Shown piece after piece: positions 8,741 through 17,644 of a stretch of 64,000 nt of DNA. Below the pieces are notes generated by a model. That model saw nothing but the letters and a program-made list of their open reading frames with translations. It did not search any database and was not told the DNA's origin. The position numbers and the translations under genes were made by a program. The stretch covers positions 124,001 to 188,000 of the forward strand of contig JAPOWR010000002.1 in assembly GCA_026707545.1 (NCBI GenBank). Direction: 5' to 3'. Position 1 is the first letter of the stretch; each line of letters starts with the position of its first letter. This DNA is from Acidobacteriota bacterium. Lineage in GTDB: Bacteria; Acidobacteriota; Thermoanaerobaculia; Multivoradales; Multivoraceae.

Positions 8741-10348
8741 ATGCCGCGGATCCTGATTGCCGACTCCCTGGCGCCGGCCGGTGTCGAGTTGCTGCGCGAA
8801 AACGCGGAGGTGGACCAGCTTCGAGACGAGGACCGTCCACGGCTCGCCTCATTGATCGCGGACTACGACGCGGTCATCGTGCGCAGCGGCACCGAGATCA
8901 CACGGGAGGTTCTCGAGGGAGGGGAGCGTCTCAAGGTAGTGGGCCGTGCAGGTGTGGGCGTCGACAACATCGACATCGCAGCCGCCACGCAGCGCGGCGT
9001 GCTGGTGATCAACGCACCGACCGCGAACTCGCTTTCCGCCACCGAGCACACCTTCGCCCTGCTACTGGCGCTGGCGCGGCGGATTCCGTCAGCGGACGCC
9101 TCGCTCAAGGCGGAGCGCTGGGAGCGCAAGAACCACGTCGGCAGCGAGTTGCAGGGAAAGGTGCTCGGCGTGATCGGCTTCGGCCAGATCGGGCAGCGGG
9201 TGGCCACCCGGGCGCGGGCTTTCGAAATGGAAGTGCTCGCCTACGACCCGTTCCTGCAGGCGGAGGTCGCGCGGCGCCTCGATGTCGAACCGGTGACTCT
9301 TGACGATCTGCTCGCGGGGTCGGACTTCATCACCTTCCACACGCCGTTGACGGACCAGACCAGGAACATGCTCGACGAGTCGCGCATCGCCCTGATGAAG
9401 GACGGCGCCGTCGTGATCAATGTCGGGCGCGGCGGCGTCGTCGACGGCGAGGCTCTGCTGGCGGCGCTCGAGTCCGGCAAGCTCGCGGGCGCCGGTCTGG
9501 ATGTGTTCCCCGTGGAACCGCCATCGGACTACCGGCTGGCCGCCCATCCGAAAGTGGTGGCCACGCCCCACATCGGCGCCCAGACGACCGAGGCGCAGGA
9601 GCGCATCGCTACCGAGACGGCCCGCATGGTGCTCGCCGCGCTCCGCGGCTCGCTCGCGGTGTCGGCGGTGAATCTGCCGTTCCGATCATCCGGATCTCGG
9701 GGTGAACCCTTCCTGCGGCTGGGCGAGCAGCTCGGCCGGCTGGCCGCGGTCGCGCTTGGGGGCAGCCTGCGGCGGGTCCAGGTCGATCTCTGGGGCATCG
9801 ACGCCGAACTGCGCAAGTCGGTCGCCGTGGCGGCGCTCAAGGGTGCCCTGATTCCGTCCTGCGGCGAGGGCGTCAACTACGTCAACGCGGAGCGAACGGC
9901 CGCCGACCGCCGCGTAGAACTCGTGCAGGCCACGCACAGCGACCAGGCCGCGTACGCCCACTTGGTCCGGGTCCGGGCGGTCGGCGCCGAGCCGCCGACC
10001 GGAGCCTGGATGGCCGACGGCGTGGCCGAGGCTTCGGGCACGACCTACCGCCACGGCGAGATCCACGGCGATCTGCGAGTCGTTTCCTTCGCCGGCTTCC
10101 AGCTCGAGTTCCAGCCCCGCGGCCTGCTGCTGTTCCTGCGCAACCGCGACGTGCCAGGCTTCGTCGGCCGGTTGGGCACTCTGCTCGGCGACGCCGGAAT
10201 CAACATCGCCGACATCCACCTGTCCCGGGAGCCGGACGGTGACGCCATCGCCGTGTTGCGGCTCGACCAGGTCCCGGACGACGCCTGCATGGATGCGCTG
10301 CTGGCGGTGGACGAGGTGATCGCGGTCGACCTGGTCGACCTCACCTGA
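8741..10348 (+). CDS. serA: D-3-phosphoglycerate dehydrogenase
   Basis: The enzyme oxidises 3-phosphoglycerate to 3-phosphohydroxypyruvate with NAD, opening serine synthesis. The 535-residue long form has a catalytic domain with VVGRAGVGVDNID, the NAD motif LGVIGFGQIGQRVA, INVGRGGVVD and the catalytic His in TPHIGAQTTEAQ. An intervening domain and a C-terminal ACT domain (about 460-535; FLRNRDVPGFVGRLGTLL) follow, suggesting serine feedback. ATG 8741 is preferred over TTG 8708 because GAGGTG lies six bases upstream and family members start here. It ends 20 bp from the convergent rlpA-like gene. Confidence 0.95.
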   Translation: MPRILIADSLAPAGVELLRENAEVDQLRDEDRPRLASLIADYDAVIVRSGTEITREVLEGGERLKVVGRAGVGVDNIDIAAATQRGVLVINAPTANSLSATEHTFALLLALARRIPSADASLKAERWERKNHVGSELQGKVLGVIGFGQIGQRVATRARAFEMEVLAYDPFLQAEVARRLDVEPVTLDDLLAGSDFITFHTPLTDQTRNMLDESRIALMKDGAVVINVGRGGVVDGEALLAALESGKLAGAGLDVFPVEPPSDYRLAAHPKVVATPHIGAQTTEAQERIATETARMVLAALRGSLAVSAVNLPFRSSGSRGEPFLRLGEQLGRLAAVALGGSLRRVQVDLWGIDAELRKSVAVAALKGALIPSCGEGVNYVNAERTAADRRVELVQATHSDQAAYAHLVRVRAVGAEPPTGAWMADGVAEASGTTYRHGEIHGDLRVVSFAGFQLEFQPRGLLLFLRNRDVPGFVGRLGTLLGDAGINIADIHLSREPDGDAIAVLRLDQVPDDACMDALLAVDEVIAVDLVDLT

Positions 10349-10368
10349 ACGGGCCGGCCCGACCCTCG

Positions 10369-11085
10369 TCAGCCCGAAAGAAAGGCGGCGATGCCGGCGT
10401 CTTTCAGGCGCTGCAGCACGGCGTCGGCCGCTTGCCTGCGTTTACGCTCGATCTGGACGCGGTGCACTCCTCGTCCTCTTGTGATCTTCACGTTGTCGAG
10501 GTCGAGTTCGCGGCGGAGGCGTCGGGCCAGCGCCACGGCACTGCTGCGCTTACTGAAGGCGCCGGCCTGGATGGTGAAGCCGCGCTCGCGGTCCCCGTTC
10601 GCCCTGCTCGCGCGGCCGCCGGGGGCGGGATAGGAGATCGGTAGTTGACGCCTTTTCGGTGCCAACCGCACGACCTTGATGCGGACGTTCGCCAGGCCCT
10701 GACCGAACATCTCGAGCTGTCTGGCGGCTCCGACGGAGAGGTCGATGATCCGGCCCTTGATGAAGGGACCGCGGACGTTGATCGGGACCCTCAGCTTCTT
10801 GCCATTGTCCTGGTTCTTGACCAGCACGACCGTTCCCAGCGGCAACTGCTTGTGCGCGGCCGAGATGCGGTTCATGTCGTAGGTCTCACCGCTTGCGGTG
10901 GGGCGGCCATGGAACTTGGCGCCGTACCAGGACGCCAGTCCTTCCTGCGTGGTTCCGCGGTTCGGTGATTCGAGGCGGGTGGTCGAGGCGCAGCCGACTA
11001 GCGCGCCGGCGGCGAGGACCGCGGCAAGCGCGGCTGCGAGCAGGCGGCGGGTGCCGTCCTCGGGACGCGAGCGCGGCCGGTACAT
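10369..11085 (-). CDS. rlpA: RlpA-family septal-ring lipoprotein with SPOR domain
   Basis: The 238-residue outer-membrane lipoprotein belongs to a family of lytic transglycosylases that cut peptide-stripped glycan at the septum. It has an N-terminal hydrophobic segment with lipobox LVGC, a double-psi beta-barrel domain (ASWYGAKFHGRPTASGETYD through GRIIDLS) and a C-terminal SPOR domain (FTIQAGAFSKRSSA). The catalytic Glu in SGETYD is present. The NDRGP motif reads NVRGP, so the Asp known to be needed for activity in Pseudomonas RlpA is Val. It may bind denuded glycan without cutting it. It starts 8 bp after purB as the last gene of argF-purB-rlpA. Confidence 0.87.
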   Translation of the reverse strand: MYRPRSRPEDGTRRLLAAALAAVLAAGALVGCASTTRLESPNRGTTQEGLASWYGAKFHGRPTASGETYDMNRISAAHKQLPLGTVVLVKNQDNGKKLRVPINVRGPFIKGRIIDLSVGAARQLEMFGQGLANVRIKVVRLAPKRRQLPISYPAPGGRASRANGDRERGFTIQAGAFSKRSSAVALARRLRRELDLDNVKITRGRGVHRVQIERKRRQAADAVLQRLKDAGIAAFLSG

Positions 11086-11093
11086 CGGGTTCG

Positions 11094-12524
11094 CTACACC
11101 CGCGGCGCCTCGACCGCCGCGGCCCGGTGCCGAGCCAGTGCCGGTTCCACGGCTTCGGCGAGGAAATCGTCGACCTGCTGCGCTGAACGACCGGTGAAGG
11201 AGTCCGCGTCGATGAGGGATTCGAGTTCGTCGCGTCCGAGACCGAACGACGAGTCGGCCGCGATCAGGTCGATCAACGGGTTCGGTTCTCCCGCGGAAAC
11301 CCGCGCGTACGCCTCGAGACTGTGCCGGCGAATGCGTTCGTGCAGTTCCTGACGGTCGCCGCCGCGCAGCGACGCTTCCATCAGGAAGGTCTCGGTGGCC
11401 ATGAACGGAAGCTCTCGCCTCACCCGGGCCGCCGTGGCTGCTTCATTGACCCGCAGCCCCTGGGCGATGTTCGCAGCCAGAAGCAACACGGCATCGACGG
11501 TCAGAAAGCAGTCGGTCAGCACGAGGCGGCGGTTCGCCGAGTCGTCGAGGCTGCGCTCGAGCCACTGAGTGCCGGCGTTCAGCGCCCCGTGTAGTGAGTC
11601 GCTCATCACCCGCCGCGACAGCGAGCACATGCGCTCGGCCCGCACCGGGTTGCGCTTGTACGCCATCGCCGAGGAACCGACCTGGTTTTCGTCGAACGGC
11701 TCGGACAGTTCACCAACACCCTGTAACAGTCGCAGGTCGCTGCCGAACTTGTGGCAGCTCTCCGCGGTTCCGGACAGCGTGTGCAGAACCTGACTGTCCT
11801 GCTTGCGCGGGTAGGTCTGGCCGGTGATCCGCCAACTCGCCTCGAAGCCGAGCGCCGAGGCCACCCGGGCGTCGAGTTCGCGGACCTTGCCGTGGTCTCC
11901 GCCGAACAGAGTCAGGAAGGAGGCCTGGGTGCCCGTCGTGCCCTTGGCGCCCCGGCAGCGCAGCCGGTCGCGGCGGTTCGCGACTTCCTCGAGGTCGGTC
12001 AGGAAGTCCTGGAGCCAGAGACACGAGCGCTTGCCCAACGTGGTCAACTGGGCCGACTGGAAATGGGTGTAGGCGAGTGCGGTCGTGCTCCGCTCCCGGC
12101 GCGCGAAGCTGGCCAGCTCGGCCACCGTGGCCGCCAGCCGTCCCGCAACCAGGTCGAGAGCATCCCGGACGATCAGAGCGTCGGTGTTGTCGGTGATGAA
12201 CGCCGACGTCGCGCCGAGATGCAGGATGCTGCCGGCGTCGCCGCTGACCTCGGCGAAGTGCCGCAGATGGGCCACCACGTCGTGGCGTGTCTCCCGTTCC
12301 AGCGTGGCTACTCGCTCCAGGTCGAGTTCGTCTGCATGCTCGCGCAGCGCGGTAAGCTGTCCTTCGCTGATCGGCAGACCCAGCGCGGCCTGGTTCTCGG
12401 CCAAACAGATCCAGAGCCGCCGCCAGGTCCGGAACCGGTGCCGGGCCGAGAACAGCCGCGCCATCTCGGCACTCGCGTAGCGCTCGTGAAGCGGATTCTG
12501 CGGTGCTTCCCTGGCTTCGGCCAT
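11094..12524 (-). CDS. purB: Adenylosuccinate lyase
   Basis: The enzyme cleaves SAICAR and adenylosuccinate to release fumarate, acting twice in purine synthesis. At 476 residues it is of the longer, eukaryote-like type. The superfamily signature GSSAMAYKRNPVRAERM is intact. The catalytic His regions appear in TRHDVVAHLRHFAE and LGATSAFITDNTD. AYTHFQSAQLTTLGKR is also typical. It lies between argF (61 bp upstream) and rlpA (8 bp downstream) on the same strand, suggesting one transcript. Confidence 0.95.
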   Translation of the reverse strand: MAEAREAPQNPLHERYASAEMARLFSARHRFRTWRRLWICLAENQAALGLPISEGQLTALREHADELDLERVATLERETRHDVVAHLRHFAEVSGDAGSILHLGATSAFITDNTDALIVRDALDLVAGRLAATVAELASFARRERSTTALAYTHFQSAQLTTLGKRSCLWLQDFLTDLEEVANRRDRLRCRGAKGTTGTQASFLTLFGGDHGKVRELDARVASALGFEASWRITGQTYPRKQDSQVLHTLSGTAESCHKFGSDLRLLQGVGELSEPFDENQVGSSAMAYKRNPVRAERMCSLSRRVMSDSLHGALNAGTQWLERSLDDSANRRLVLTDCFLTVDAVLLLAANIAQGLRVNEAATAARVRRELPFMATETFLMEASLRGGDRQELHERIRRHSLEAYARVSAGEPNPLIDLIAADSSFGLGRDELESLIDADSFTGRSAQQVDDFLAEAVEPALARHRAAAVEAPRV

Positions 12525-12585
12525 GCGCGCAGTCTACCAGCGTAAGTTGTTGGCGAACCTACGCTTATCCCATGTTTCCGCTCCT

Positions 12586-13506
12586 CTACGCGCGATCGAG
12601 GAGGCGGAGCATGAGGGCCTTCTGGGTGTGCATGCGATTCTCGGCCTGGTCGAAGACGCGGCTCTGGGGGCCGTCGACGACGGAGGCGGTGACTTCTTCG
12701 CCCCGGTGGCAGGGCAGGCAGTGGAGGTAGATCGCGTCGCTCTTGGCCCGGGCCATCAGATCGGCGTCGACGGTGTAGCCCTCGAAGTCCGCGAGGCGCT
12801 GCTTTCGTTCCTTCTCCTGCCCCATCGAGGTCCAGACGTCGCTGTAGACGGCGTCCGCGCCGGCGGCGGCGGCGTGCGGGTCGGTTCCGGTTTCGATCCC
12901 GGCGCCAGTGTCGGTGGCGAGCGCGCCCGCGAGTTCGAGGTACTTGTCCGCTACTTCGTAGCCCGGCGGTGAGGCGATGGAGAAGTCGAGGCCGGCACGG
13001 GCGCAGGCGATCATCAATGAATGGGCGACGTTGTTGCCGTCGCCGATGTAGGCGACCCGGCGGCCGCGCAGGTCACCGAACTCCTGGCGGACGGTCATCA
13101 GGTCGGCGAGTGCCTGGCAGGGGTGCAGTTCGTCGGTCAACCCGTTGATCACGGGAATCGTGGCGTGTTCTGCCATCTTGACCACGGTGCTGTGCTCGAA
13201 GGTACGCAGCATGAGGAGATCCACGTAACGGGACAGGACGCGGGCGGTGTCGGCGATCGTTTCCCCGCGGCCGATCTGCAGATCGCGCGCCGACAGGAAG
13301 ATCGCCTGACCTCCGAGTTGCCCCATGCCCACCTCGAAGCTCACTCGGGTCCGCGTGGACGACTTCTCGAAGTAGAGGCCAATCGACTTGCCGTGGAGCG
13401 TGCTTCGATGCGCATCGGGCCTTGCCTGGAGTCCCAGGGACAGATCGAGGATCGACTCGAGTTGGCCCTCCTCGAGATCGGCGATCGAGAGAAGGTGTGC
13501 GGGCAT
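12586..13506 (-). CDS. argF: Ornithine carbamoyltransferase
   Basis: The enzyme joins carbamoyl phosphate and ornithine to citrulline in arginine synthesis. From the ATG at 13506 it has 306 residues, the usual size. It carries the carbamoyl-phosphate motif SSTRTR, HPCQALADLMT, YIGDGNNVAHS and the ornithine and catalytic motif HCLPCHRGEEV. The start is chosen because GGAGGA lies nine to ten bases upstream. The alternative ATG at 13515 abuts that Shine-Dalgarno sequence. OTCase is preferred over other transcarbamylases because of HCLPCHRG. It diverges from rdgB across a short region with an inverted repeat (13579-13610). Confidence 0.93.
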   Translation of the reverse strand: MPAHLLSIADLEEGQLESILDLSLGLQARPDAHRSTLHGKSIGLYFEKSSTRTRVSFEVGMGQLGGQAIFLSARDLQIGRGETIADTARVLSRYVDLLMLRTFEHSTVVKMAEHATIPVINGLTDELHPCQALADLMTVRQEFGDLRGRRVAYIGDGNNVAHSLMIACARAGLDFSIASPPGYEVADKYLELAGALATDTGAGIETGTDPHAAAAGADAVYSDVWTSMGQEKERKQRLADFEGYTVDADLMARAKSDAIYLHCLPCHRGEEVTASVVDGPQSRVFDQAENRMHTQKALMLRLLDRA

Positions 13507-13578
13507 GTGAGGCATTCCTCCGTTGGGCCGGATGGTGTGGGGCGGGCTACACTGCCTGTCCCTTGGCTCTTTCGGCGC

Positions 13579-13610
13579 GAATAATACACCACTATGGCGC
13601 ACGATTATTC
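13579..13610. promoter_or_regulatory. Inverted repeat between divergent argF and rdgB (possible operator)
   Basis: GAATAAT (13579-13585) and ATTATTC (13604-13610) form a perfect 7-bp inverted repeat around 18 bases, in the only A+T-rich patch of the argF-rdgB gap. Each arm resembles half of the TGAAT/ATTCA core of an ArgR box, which would suit argF. The spacing is not that of a classical 18-bp ARG box, so this remains a suggestion. Confidence 0.35.
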
Positions 13611-13633
13611 ATGTCGTGTTCGGGCGCCGACAG

Positions 13634-14221
13634 GTGAGTGGCGGAGCTTTCAGCCAGGGACCGTGGGTGCTGGTCACCGGCAACGAGAACAAGCGGCGCG
13701 AGGCGGAGCGGATCGTCGGCCGCCGGCTGGAGACAGCGGCGATCGACCTGCCGGAGATCCAGTCCGGCGACCTCATCCAGGTGCTGCGGTTCAAGGCGGA
13801 GGCTGCGTGGCAGCGGCTCGAGCGGCCGGTCGTTGTCGAGGAGACCGGTCTGGAACTGGCCTGCATGAACGGCTTTCCGGGGCCGCTGGTCAAGTGGATG
13901 TTGGAGGCGGTGGGTGACGAGGGCATCGCGAACGTGGCCATTCGGGCCGGTGATCCCCGGGTGGTCGCGCGATGTGCCCTCATGCTCAGGAATGGCGACC
14001 AGGAAGTGATCGCCGAGGGCACGACGGCCGGCAAACTCGTGCTGCCGCCGCGAGGAGGGGGCGGCTTCGGCTGGGACCCGGTGTTCGAGCCGGATGGACT
14101 CGAACGGACCTACGCGGAGTTAGGCGATGAGGTCAAGGACCGGATTGGCCACCGAGGCCGTGCCTGGCGCCAGTTCCTGCGGGCGCTCGATGGCCCGGAA
14201 GAGGCTGATCATGAGCGCTGA
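13634..14221 (+). CDS. rdgB: Non-canonical purine NTP pyrophosphatase (RdgB/HAM1/ITPase)
   Basis: The enzyme hydrolyses (d)ITP and XTP to monophosphates, keeping deaminated purines out of nucleic acids. The fold markers are VLVTGNENKRREAERI, IDLPEIQSGD, VVEETGLELACMNGFPGPLVKW, GFGWDPVFEPDG and the C-terminal DRIGHRGRAWRQF. The NGFPGPLVKW form resembles eukaryotic and archaeal ITPases more than E. coli RdgB. The start is uncertain. GTG 13634 gives 195 residues and GTG 13667 gives a protein beginning just before VTGN. Its last 13 bases overlap the convergent coaE. Confidence 0.87.
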   Translation: MSGGAFSQGPWVLVTGNENKRREAERIVGRRLETAAIDLPEIQSGDLIQVLRFKAEAAWQRLERPVVVEETGLELACMNGFPGPLVKWMLEAVGDEGIANVAIRAGDPRVVARCALMLRNGDQEVIAEGTTAGKLVLPPRGGGGFGWDPVFEPDGLERTYAELGDEVKDRIGHRGRAWRQFLRALDGPEEADHER

Positions 14222-14814
14222 GCCTGACGCTTCAAGGCTGAGTGCACAGCCTCGACGTGGGCGCGGAGTTCAGCCAGGTTTCCGGTGTTCTCGATCACGA
14301 AGTCCGCGGCCGCGCGACGGTCTTCGGATCGGGCCTGCGCCTCCATCCGCGCAGCCGCCTGGTCGCGGTCCAGACCGCGTCGGACAGCTCGGTCCAGGCG
14401 AAGGGCGGCCGGTGCCTCGACGGTGACCACGGCGTCGTACCGTCCACGACCGCCGGTCTCGGCCAGCAGCGGCACTTCGAAGACGACGACTGCGCCGTCG
14501 CCGGCTGAGTCCAGGATCTCCAGGTAGCGCTGCCCGACCAGTGGATGGATCGCCTGCTCGAGGCGCTTGCGGCTGGCCGGGTCGGCGAAGACGGCCCTGC
14601 CCAGTGCGTCCTTGTCGACGGAGCCGTCGGCCCGGAGCATTTGCGGCCCAAAGAGGTCGGCAACCGCTTGGGCTCCGGGCTGGCCGGAGCGATAGAGCTC
14701 GGCGACCAGGGCGTCGGCGTCGGTGACCACGCAGCCCAACTCCGCCAGCATCGCGCCGACAGTCGACTTGCCGCTGGCGATGCCGCCGGTGAGCCCAACC
14801 CGTAGAGCAGTCAT
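14209..14814 (-). CDS. coaE: Dephospho-CoA kinase
   Basis: The enzyme phosphorylates the ribose 3'-OH of dephospho-CoA, the last step of CoA synthesis. The 201-residue P-loop protein begins with [18 protein letters not shown]. The family pattern [12 protein letters not shown] and [10 protein letters not shown] (substrate site) follow, then a lid region rich in Arg with DRDQAAARM. The C-terminal [16 protein letters not shown] is typical. It is transcribed away from the rplM promoter and overlaps the rdgB 3' end by 13 bp. Confidence 0.93.
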   Translation of the reverse strand: MTALRVGLTGGIASGKSTVGAMLAELGCVVTDADALVAELYRSGQPGAQAVADLFGPQMLRADGSVDKDALGRAVFADPASRKRLEQAIHPLVGQRYLEILDSAGDGAVVVFEVPLLAETGGRGRYDAVVTVEAPAALRLDRAVRRGLDRDQAAARMEAQARSEDRRAAADFVIENTGNLAELRAHVEAVHSALKRQAQRS

Positions 14815-14864
14815 GGTGAGACGAGAATACGCCGCAGGGAGCTCGGATGGGACCGTCGCTCACC

Positions 14865-14893
14865 TTGACAAGGTCTGGTTGGGACTCTACGAT
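14865..14893 (+). promoter_or_regulatory. Strong sigma70-type promoter of the rplM-rpsI operon
   Basis: A perfect TTGACA (14865-14870) and TACGAT (14888-14893) have the ideal 17-base spacing. The predicted leader of about 110 bases includes a small GGAGT/ACTCC hairpin that could take part in ribosomal-protein autoregulation, though no known L13 leader motif was recognised. Confidence 0.75.
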
Positions 14894-15010
14894 CCCCGTT
14901 CCTCTGCGCGAGGGGCTTCGGTAGGAGTATGCCCACTCCTTACGTCTTGCTGCGCGCAACGGAGGGCTGGCATCCCAAAACAAGGCCGGCCGGACAGGGT
15001 AGGAACACGA

Positions 15011-15484
15011 ATGACCGCAATAGCCAGAGCAAGGACGGCGAACCCGACCTACAGCCCCAAGGTGGGCGAGATCGAGCGCCGCTGGTACGTGGTGGACGCG
15101 GAAGGCGCGACGCTCGGACGTCTGGCTACGCGGGTGGCGCGCATCCTGACGGGCAAGAACAAGCCCACATACGCTCGCCACATCGATGTCGGTGACTTCG
15201 TGGTGGTTGTCAACGCCGAGAAGGCGGTTCTCACCGGCGGCAAGGACGACAAGAAGATCTACTACCGCCACAGCGGACAGCCCGGAAAGCTCAAGTCGGA
15301 GACTGCCGGCCGCCTGCGCGGGCGCCGGCCGACCAGGCTCGTGGAACTGGCGGTGCGGGGGATGCTGCCCAAGAACCGCCTGGGCCGCAGGCAACTGAGG
15401 AAGCTCAAGGTCTATGCCGGAGCGGAACATCCGCATGCGGCACAGCAGCCGGAACCGATCGCGATCGAGGGGAGTCCGAGTTGA
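15011..15484 (+). CDS. rplM: 50S ribosomal protein L13
   Basis: L13 is an early-assembling protein of the large subunit. From ATG 15011 it has 157 residues. The canonical core is [20 protein letters not shown], then [29 protein letters not shown] and the signature [21 protein letters not shown]. Upstream open frame runs through the promoter and is not coding. The stop overlaps the TTG start of rpsI (15481-15484), so translation is coupled. Confidence 0.96.
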   Translation: MTAIARARTANPTYSPKVGEIERRWYVVDAEGATLGRLATRVARILTGKNKPTYARHIDVGDFVVVVNAEKAVLTGGKDDKKIYYRHSGQPGKLKSETAGRLRGRRPTRLVELAVRGMLPKNRLGRRQLRKLKVYAGAEHPHAAQQPEPIAIEGSPS

Positions 15485-15870
15485 CGGAAGCGAGTTACGG
15501 AACGGGCCGCCGCAAGACGGCCACGGCGCGCGTCTTCCTGCGCCCGGGAAGCGGCGAGATGACGGTCAACGGCATGGGAATGGACGACTACTTCAGCAGC
15601 GAAGTGCTGAAGATGATCGTCCGCCAGCCCCTGCAGGTGGCCGAGAAGGAGGGCGATGTCGACATCTCGTGCACGGTCCGCGGAGGCGGCAGTTCGGGCC
15701 AGGCAGGCGCCATCCGGCACGGCCTCTCGCGTGCGCTGGTGGACTTCGATCCGGAGCTCCGCGAACCGCTCAAGGCGGCCGGGTTCATGACCCGGGATCC
15801 GCGGCGCAAGGAACGCAAGAAGTACGGTCAGAAGGGTGCGCGCGCCCGCTTCCAGTTCAGCAAGAGATAG
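15481..15870 (+). CDS. rpsI: 30S ribosomal protein S9
   Basis: S9 is a small-subunit protein whose C-terminal tail reaches the P-site tRNA. The 129 residues show [18 protein letters not shown] at the start, [19 protein letters not shown], and the C-terminal [22 protein letters not shown] region with the terminal SKR. The start is TTG, overlapping the rplM stop. The next gene, rpsB, begins 13 bases later, so rplM-rpsI-rpsB likely form one transcript. Confidence 0.96.
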   Translation: MTEASYGTGRRKTATARVFLRPGSGEMTVNGMGMDDYFSSEVLKMIVRQPLQVAEKEGDVDISCTVRGGGSSGQAGAIRHGLSRALVDFDPELREPLKAAGFMTRDPRRKERKKYGQKGARARFQFSKR

Positions 15871-15883
15871 CGGGGACAGGTTC

Positions 15884-16867
15884 TTGGCTCACGTCACGAT
15901 GAAGGAGATGCTGGAGGCCGGCGTCCACTTCGGTCATCAGACGAGGCGCTGGAATCCGAAGATGCGCAGCTACATCTTCGGCCGGCGCAACGGCATCTAC
16001 ATCATCGATCTTCAGCAGACCCTGCAGCGGTTCCGCGAGGCCGCGGAGTACGTCGAGCACATGGCCCGCATGGGGCGCCGTCTGCTGTTCGTCGGCACGA
16101 AGCGACAGGCGCAACAGGCGGTCGAGGAGGAGGCGCGGCGCTGCGGCCAGTTCTACGTCACCCATCGGTGGCTTGGCGGCACGCTGACCAACTTCGTCAC
16201 CATCCGCGCCTCGGTCGAGCGCCTTCAGGATACGGAGAAGAAGCTCGCCGACGAGGAGAGCCTCCTGACCAAGAAGGAACGCCTCCGGCTCGAGCGCGAG
16301 CGGGACAAGATGGTCCGCAACCTGGATGGCATCCGGGACATGGAACGGCTCCCGGACGCGCTCTTCGTCGTCGATCCGCGGCGTGAGCACATTGCAATCG
16401 CGGAGGCGAACAAGTTGAACATCCCGGTCGTGGCGATCGTGGATACGAACTGCGATCCGGAACTCGTGGACCACGTGATTCCGGGCAACGACGACGCCAT
16501 CCGCACGATTCGCCTGTTTGCCGGCCGAATAGCCGACTCCTACATCGAGGGCGCCGCCGCCTGGAGCAAGGGCGACGAGGGGGAAGCGGAAACGGCGGTC
16601 GCCGTCGAGGCTGACGGCGAAGCGGAGGAGCCGGTGGAGAGTTCGGATCCGGAAGGGCCGTCCGAACCCGTCGAGCCTGTCGAGGTGGCAGCGGAGCCTG
16701 TCGAGTCGGCAGCCGAGCCCGCCGAGCCAGTCGAGTCAGCCGCCGAGCCAGTCGAGTCAGCCGCCGAGCCAGTCGAGTCAGCCGCCGAGCCAGTCGAGGC
16801 AACCGCCGAGCCAGCCGAACCGGCAACCGATGTGGCGGAGCCCGCAGCGGCCGGCGGCAGCGCCTGA
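15884..16867 (+). CDS. rpsB: 30S ribosomal protein S2 with repetitive acidic C-terminal extension
   Basis: S2 binds the 30S head and neck and helps recruit S1. The TTG at 15884 reproduces the usual MA(x)[16 protein letters not shown] start and gives 327 residues. An ATG at 15899 would remove five conserved residues. The core includes [46 protein letters not shown] and [12 protein letters not shown]. After about residue 225 comes a tail of roughly 95 residues, rich in Glu, Pro, Val and Ala. Part of it is a 7-residue AAEPVES repeat encoded by 21-bp tandem DNA repeats. Typical S2 ends near 240-260 residues. Confidence 0.96.
   Translation: MAHVTMKEMLEAGVHFGHQTRRWNPKMRSYIFGRRNGIYIIDLQQTLQRFREAAEYVEHMARMGRRLLFVGTKRQAQQAVEEEARRCGQFYVTHRWLGGTLTNFVTIRASVERLQDTEKKLADEESLLTKKERLRLERERDKMVRNLDGIRDMERLPDALFVVDPRREHIAIAEANKLNIPVVAIVDTNCDPELVDHVIPGNDDAIRTIRLFAGRIADSYIEGAAAWSKGDEGEAETAVAVEADGEAEEPVESSDPEGPSEPVEPVEVAAEPVESAAEPAEPVESAAEPVESAAEPVESAAEPVEATAEPAEPATDVAEPAAAGGSA
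16739..16801 (+). repeat. Three tandem 21-bp repeats inside rpsB
   Basis: Units 16739-16759, 16760-16780 and 16781-16801 are 21 bases long. The first two are identical and the third differs by one base. Each encodes AAEPVES or a close variant. Degenerate copies flank them on both sides (about 16686-16850). The in-frame period suggests slippage-driven expansion of the S2 tail. Confidence 0.85.
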
Positions 16868-16992
16868 GCCAACCGGCAGTTTCGTGGTGAAGCGCCGACG
16901 ATTCTTCGTCCGGCGAAGCGGTGACAAGGGCGCCGGCACTCAGTTGAAGTTCGAGTCCGGGGCGACTGGAGCCCCTTAGGGAGAAGGAAGCG

Positions 16993-17637
16993 ATGAGCAA
17001 GGCAGTGACAGTCGCGATGGTCAAGGAGCTCCGCGAGCGGACCGGCGCGGGCATGATGGACTGCAAGAACGCCCTGGTCGAGACCGGCGGCGACGTCGAG
17101 GCGGCTCTCGACGCGCTGCGCAAGAAGGGACTGGCCTCCGCGGCCAAGAAGGCGGGCCGCGCGACGAGTGACGGTCTCGTGGTCTCCTACATCCACGCCG
17201 GCGGCAAGATCGGCGTGCTGCTCGAGATCAACTGCGAGACGGACTTCGTGGCCCGCACGGACGACTTCCAGCAGTTGGCGCACGATCTGTCGCTTCATGT
17301 GGCCGCCAGCCAGCCCCGGTTCATCGGTCGCGATGAGGTGACTGCGGACGTCCTGGAACGGGAGAAGAGGATCCACCGGGAACAGGCCATCGAGTCGGGC
17401 AAGCCCGAACACATCATCGAGCGGATCGTCGAAGGCCGAATGTCGAAGTTCTTCGGCGAGAACTGCCTTCTGGAACAGCCGTTCGTCAAGGACACGGACC
17501 GGAAGGTCGAGGACGTGCTGAAGGAGGCGATCGCTAAGCTGGGCGAGAACATGCGCATCTGCCGTTTCGCCAGGTTCCAGCTCGGCGGCGACTCGACCGT
17601 GGCCGCGGCCGTCTCTCCGGCTGAAGGTTCGTCCTGA
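16993..17637 (+). CDS. tsf: Translation elongation factor Ts
   Basis: EF-Ts is the nucleotide exchange factor of EF-Tu. The 214-residue short form begins [24 protein letters not shown] (signature cited as a region at 5-28), with the TDF exchange loop in [14 protein letters not shown]. Near the end it has [18 protein letters not shown]. It lacks much of the second dimerisation subdomain and coiled coil of the 283-residue E. coli protein, as many bacterial EF-Ts do. It lies 125 bp after rpsB. The gap contains a small CTTCG/CGAAG hairpin that may regulate it, and a purine-rich ribosome site precedes the ATG. Confidence 0.96.
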   Translation: MSKAVTVAMVKELRERTGAGMMDCKNALVETGGDVEAALDALRKKGLASAAKKAGRATSDGLVVSYIHAGGKIGVLLEINCETDFVARTDDFQQLAHDLSLHVAASQPRFIGRDEVTADVLEREKRIHREQAIESGKPEHIIERIVEGRMSKFFGENCLLEQPFVKDTDRKVEDVLKEAIAKLGENMRICRFARFQLGGDSTVAAAVSPAEGSS

Positions 17638-17644
17638 TCGTCGG

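Noticed and set aside
10351..10360. Palindrome GGGCCGGCCC between serA and rlpA as a terminator
   Set aside because: The 10-bp perfect palindrome leaves no loop and has no T-run. It is common by chance at this G+C.
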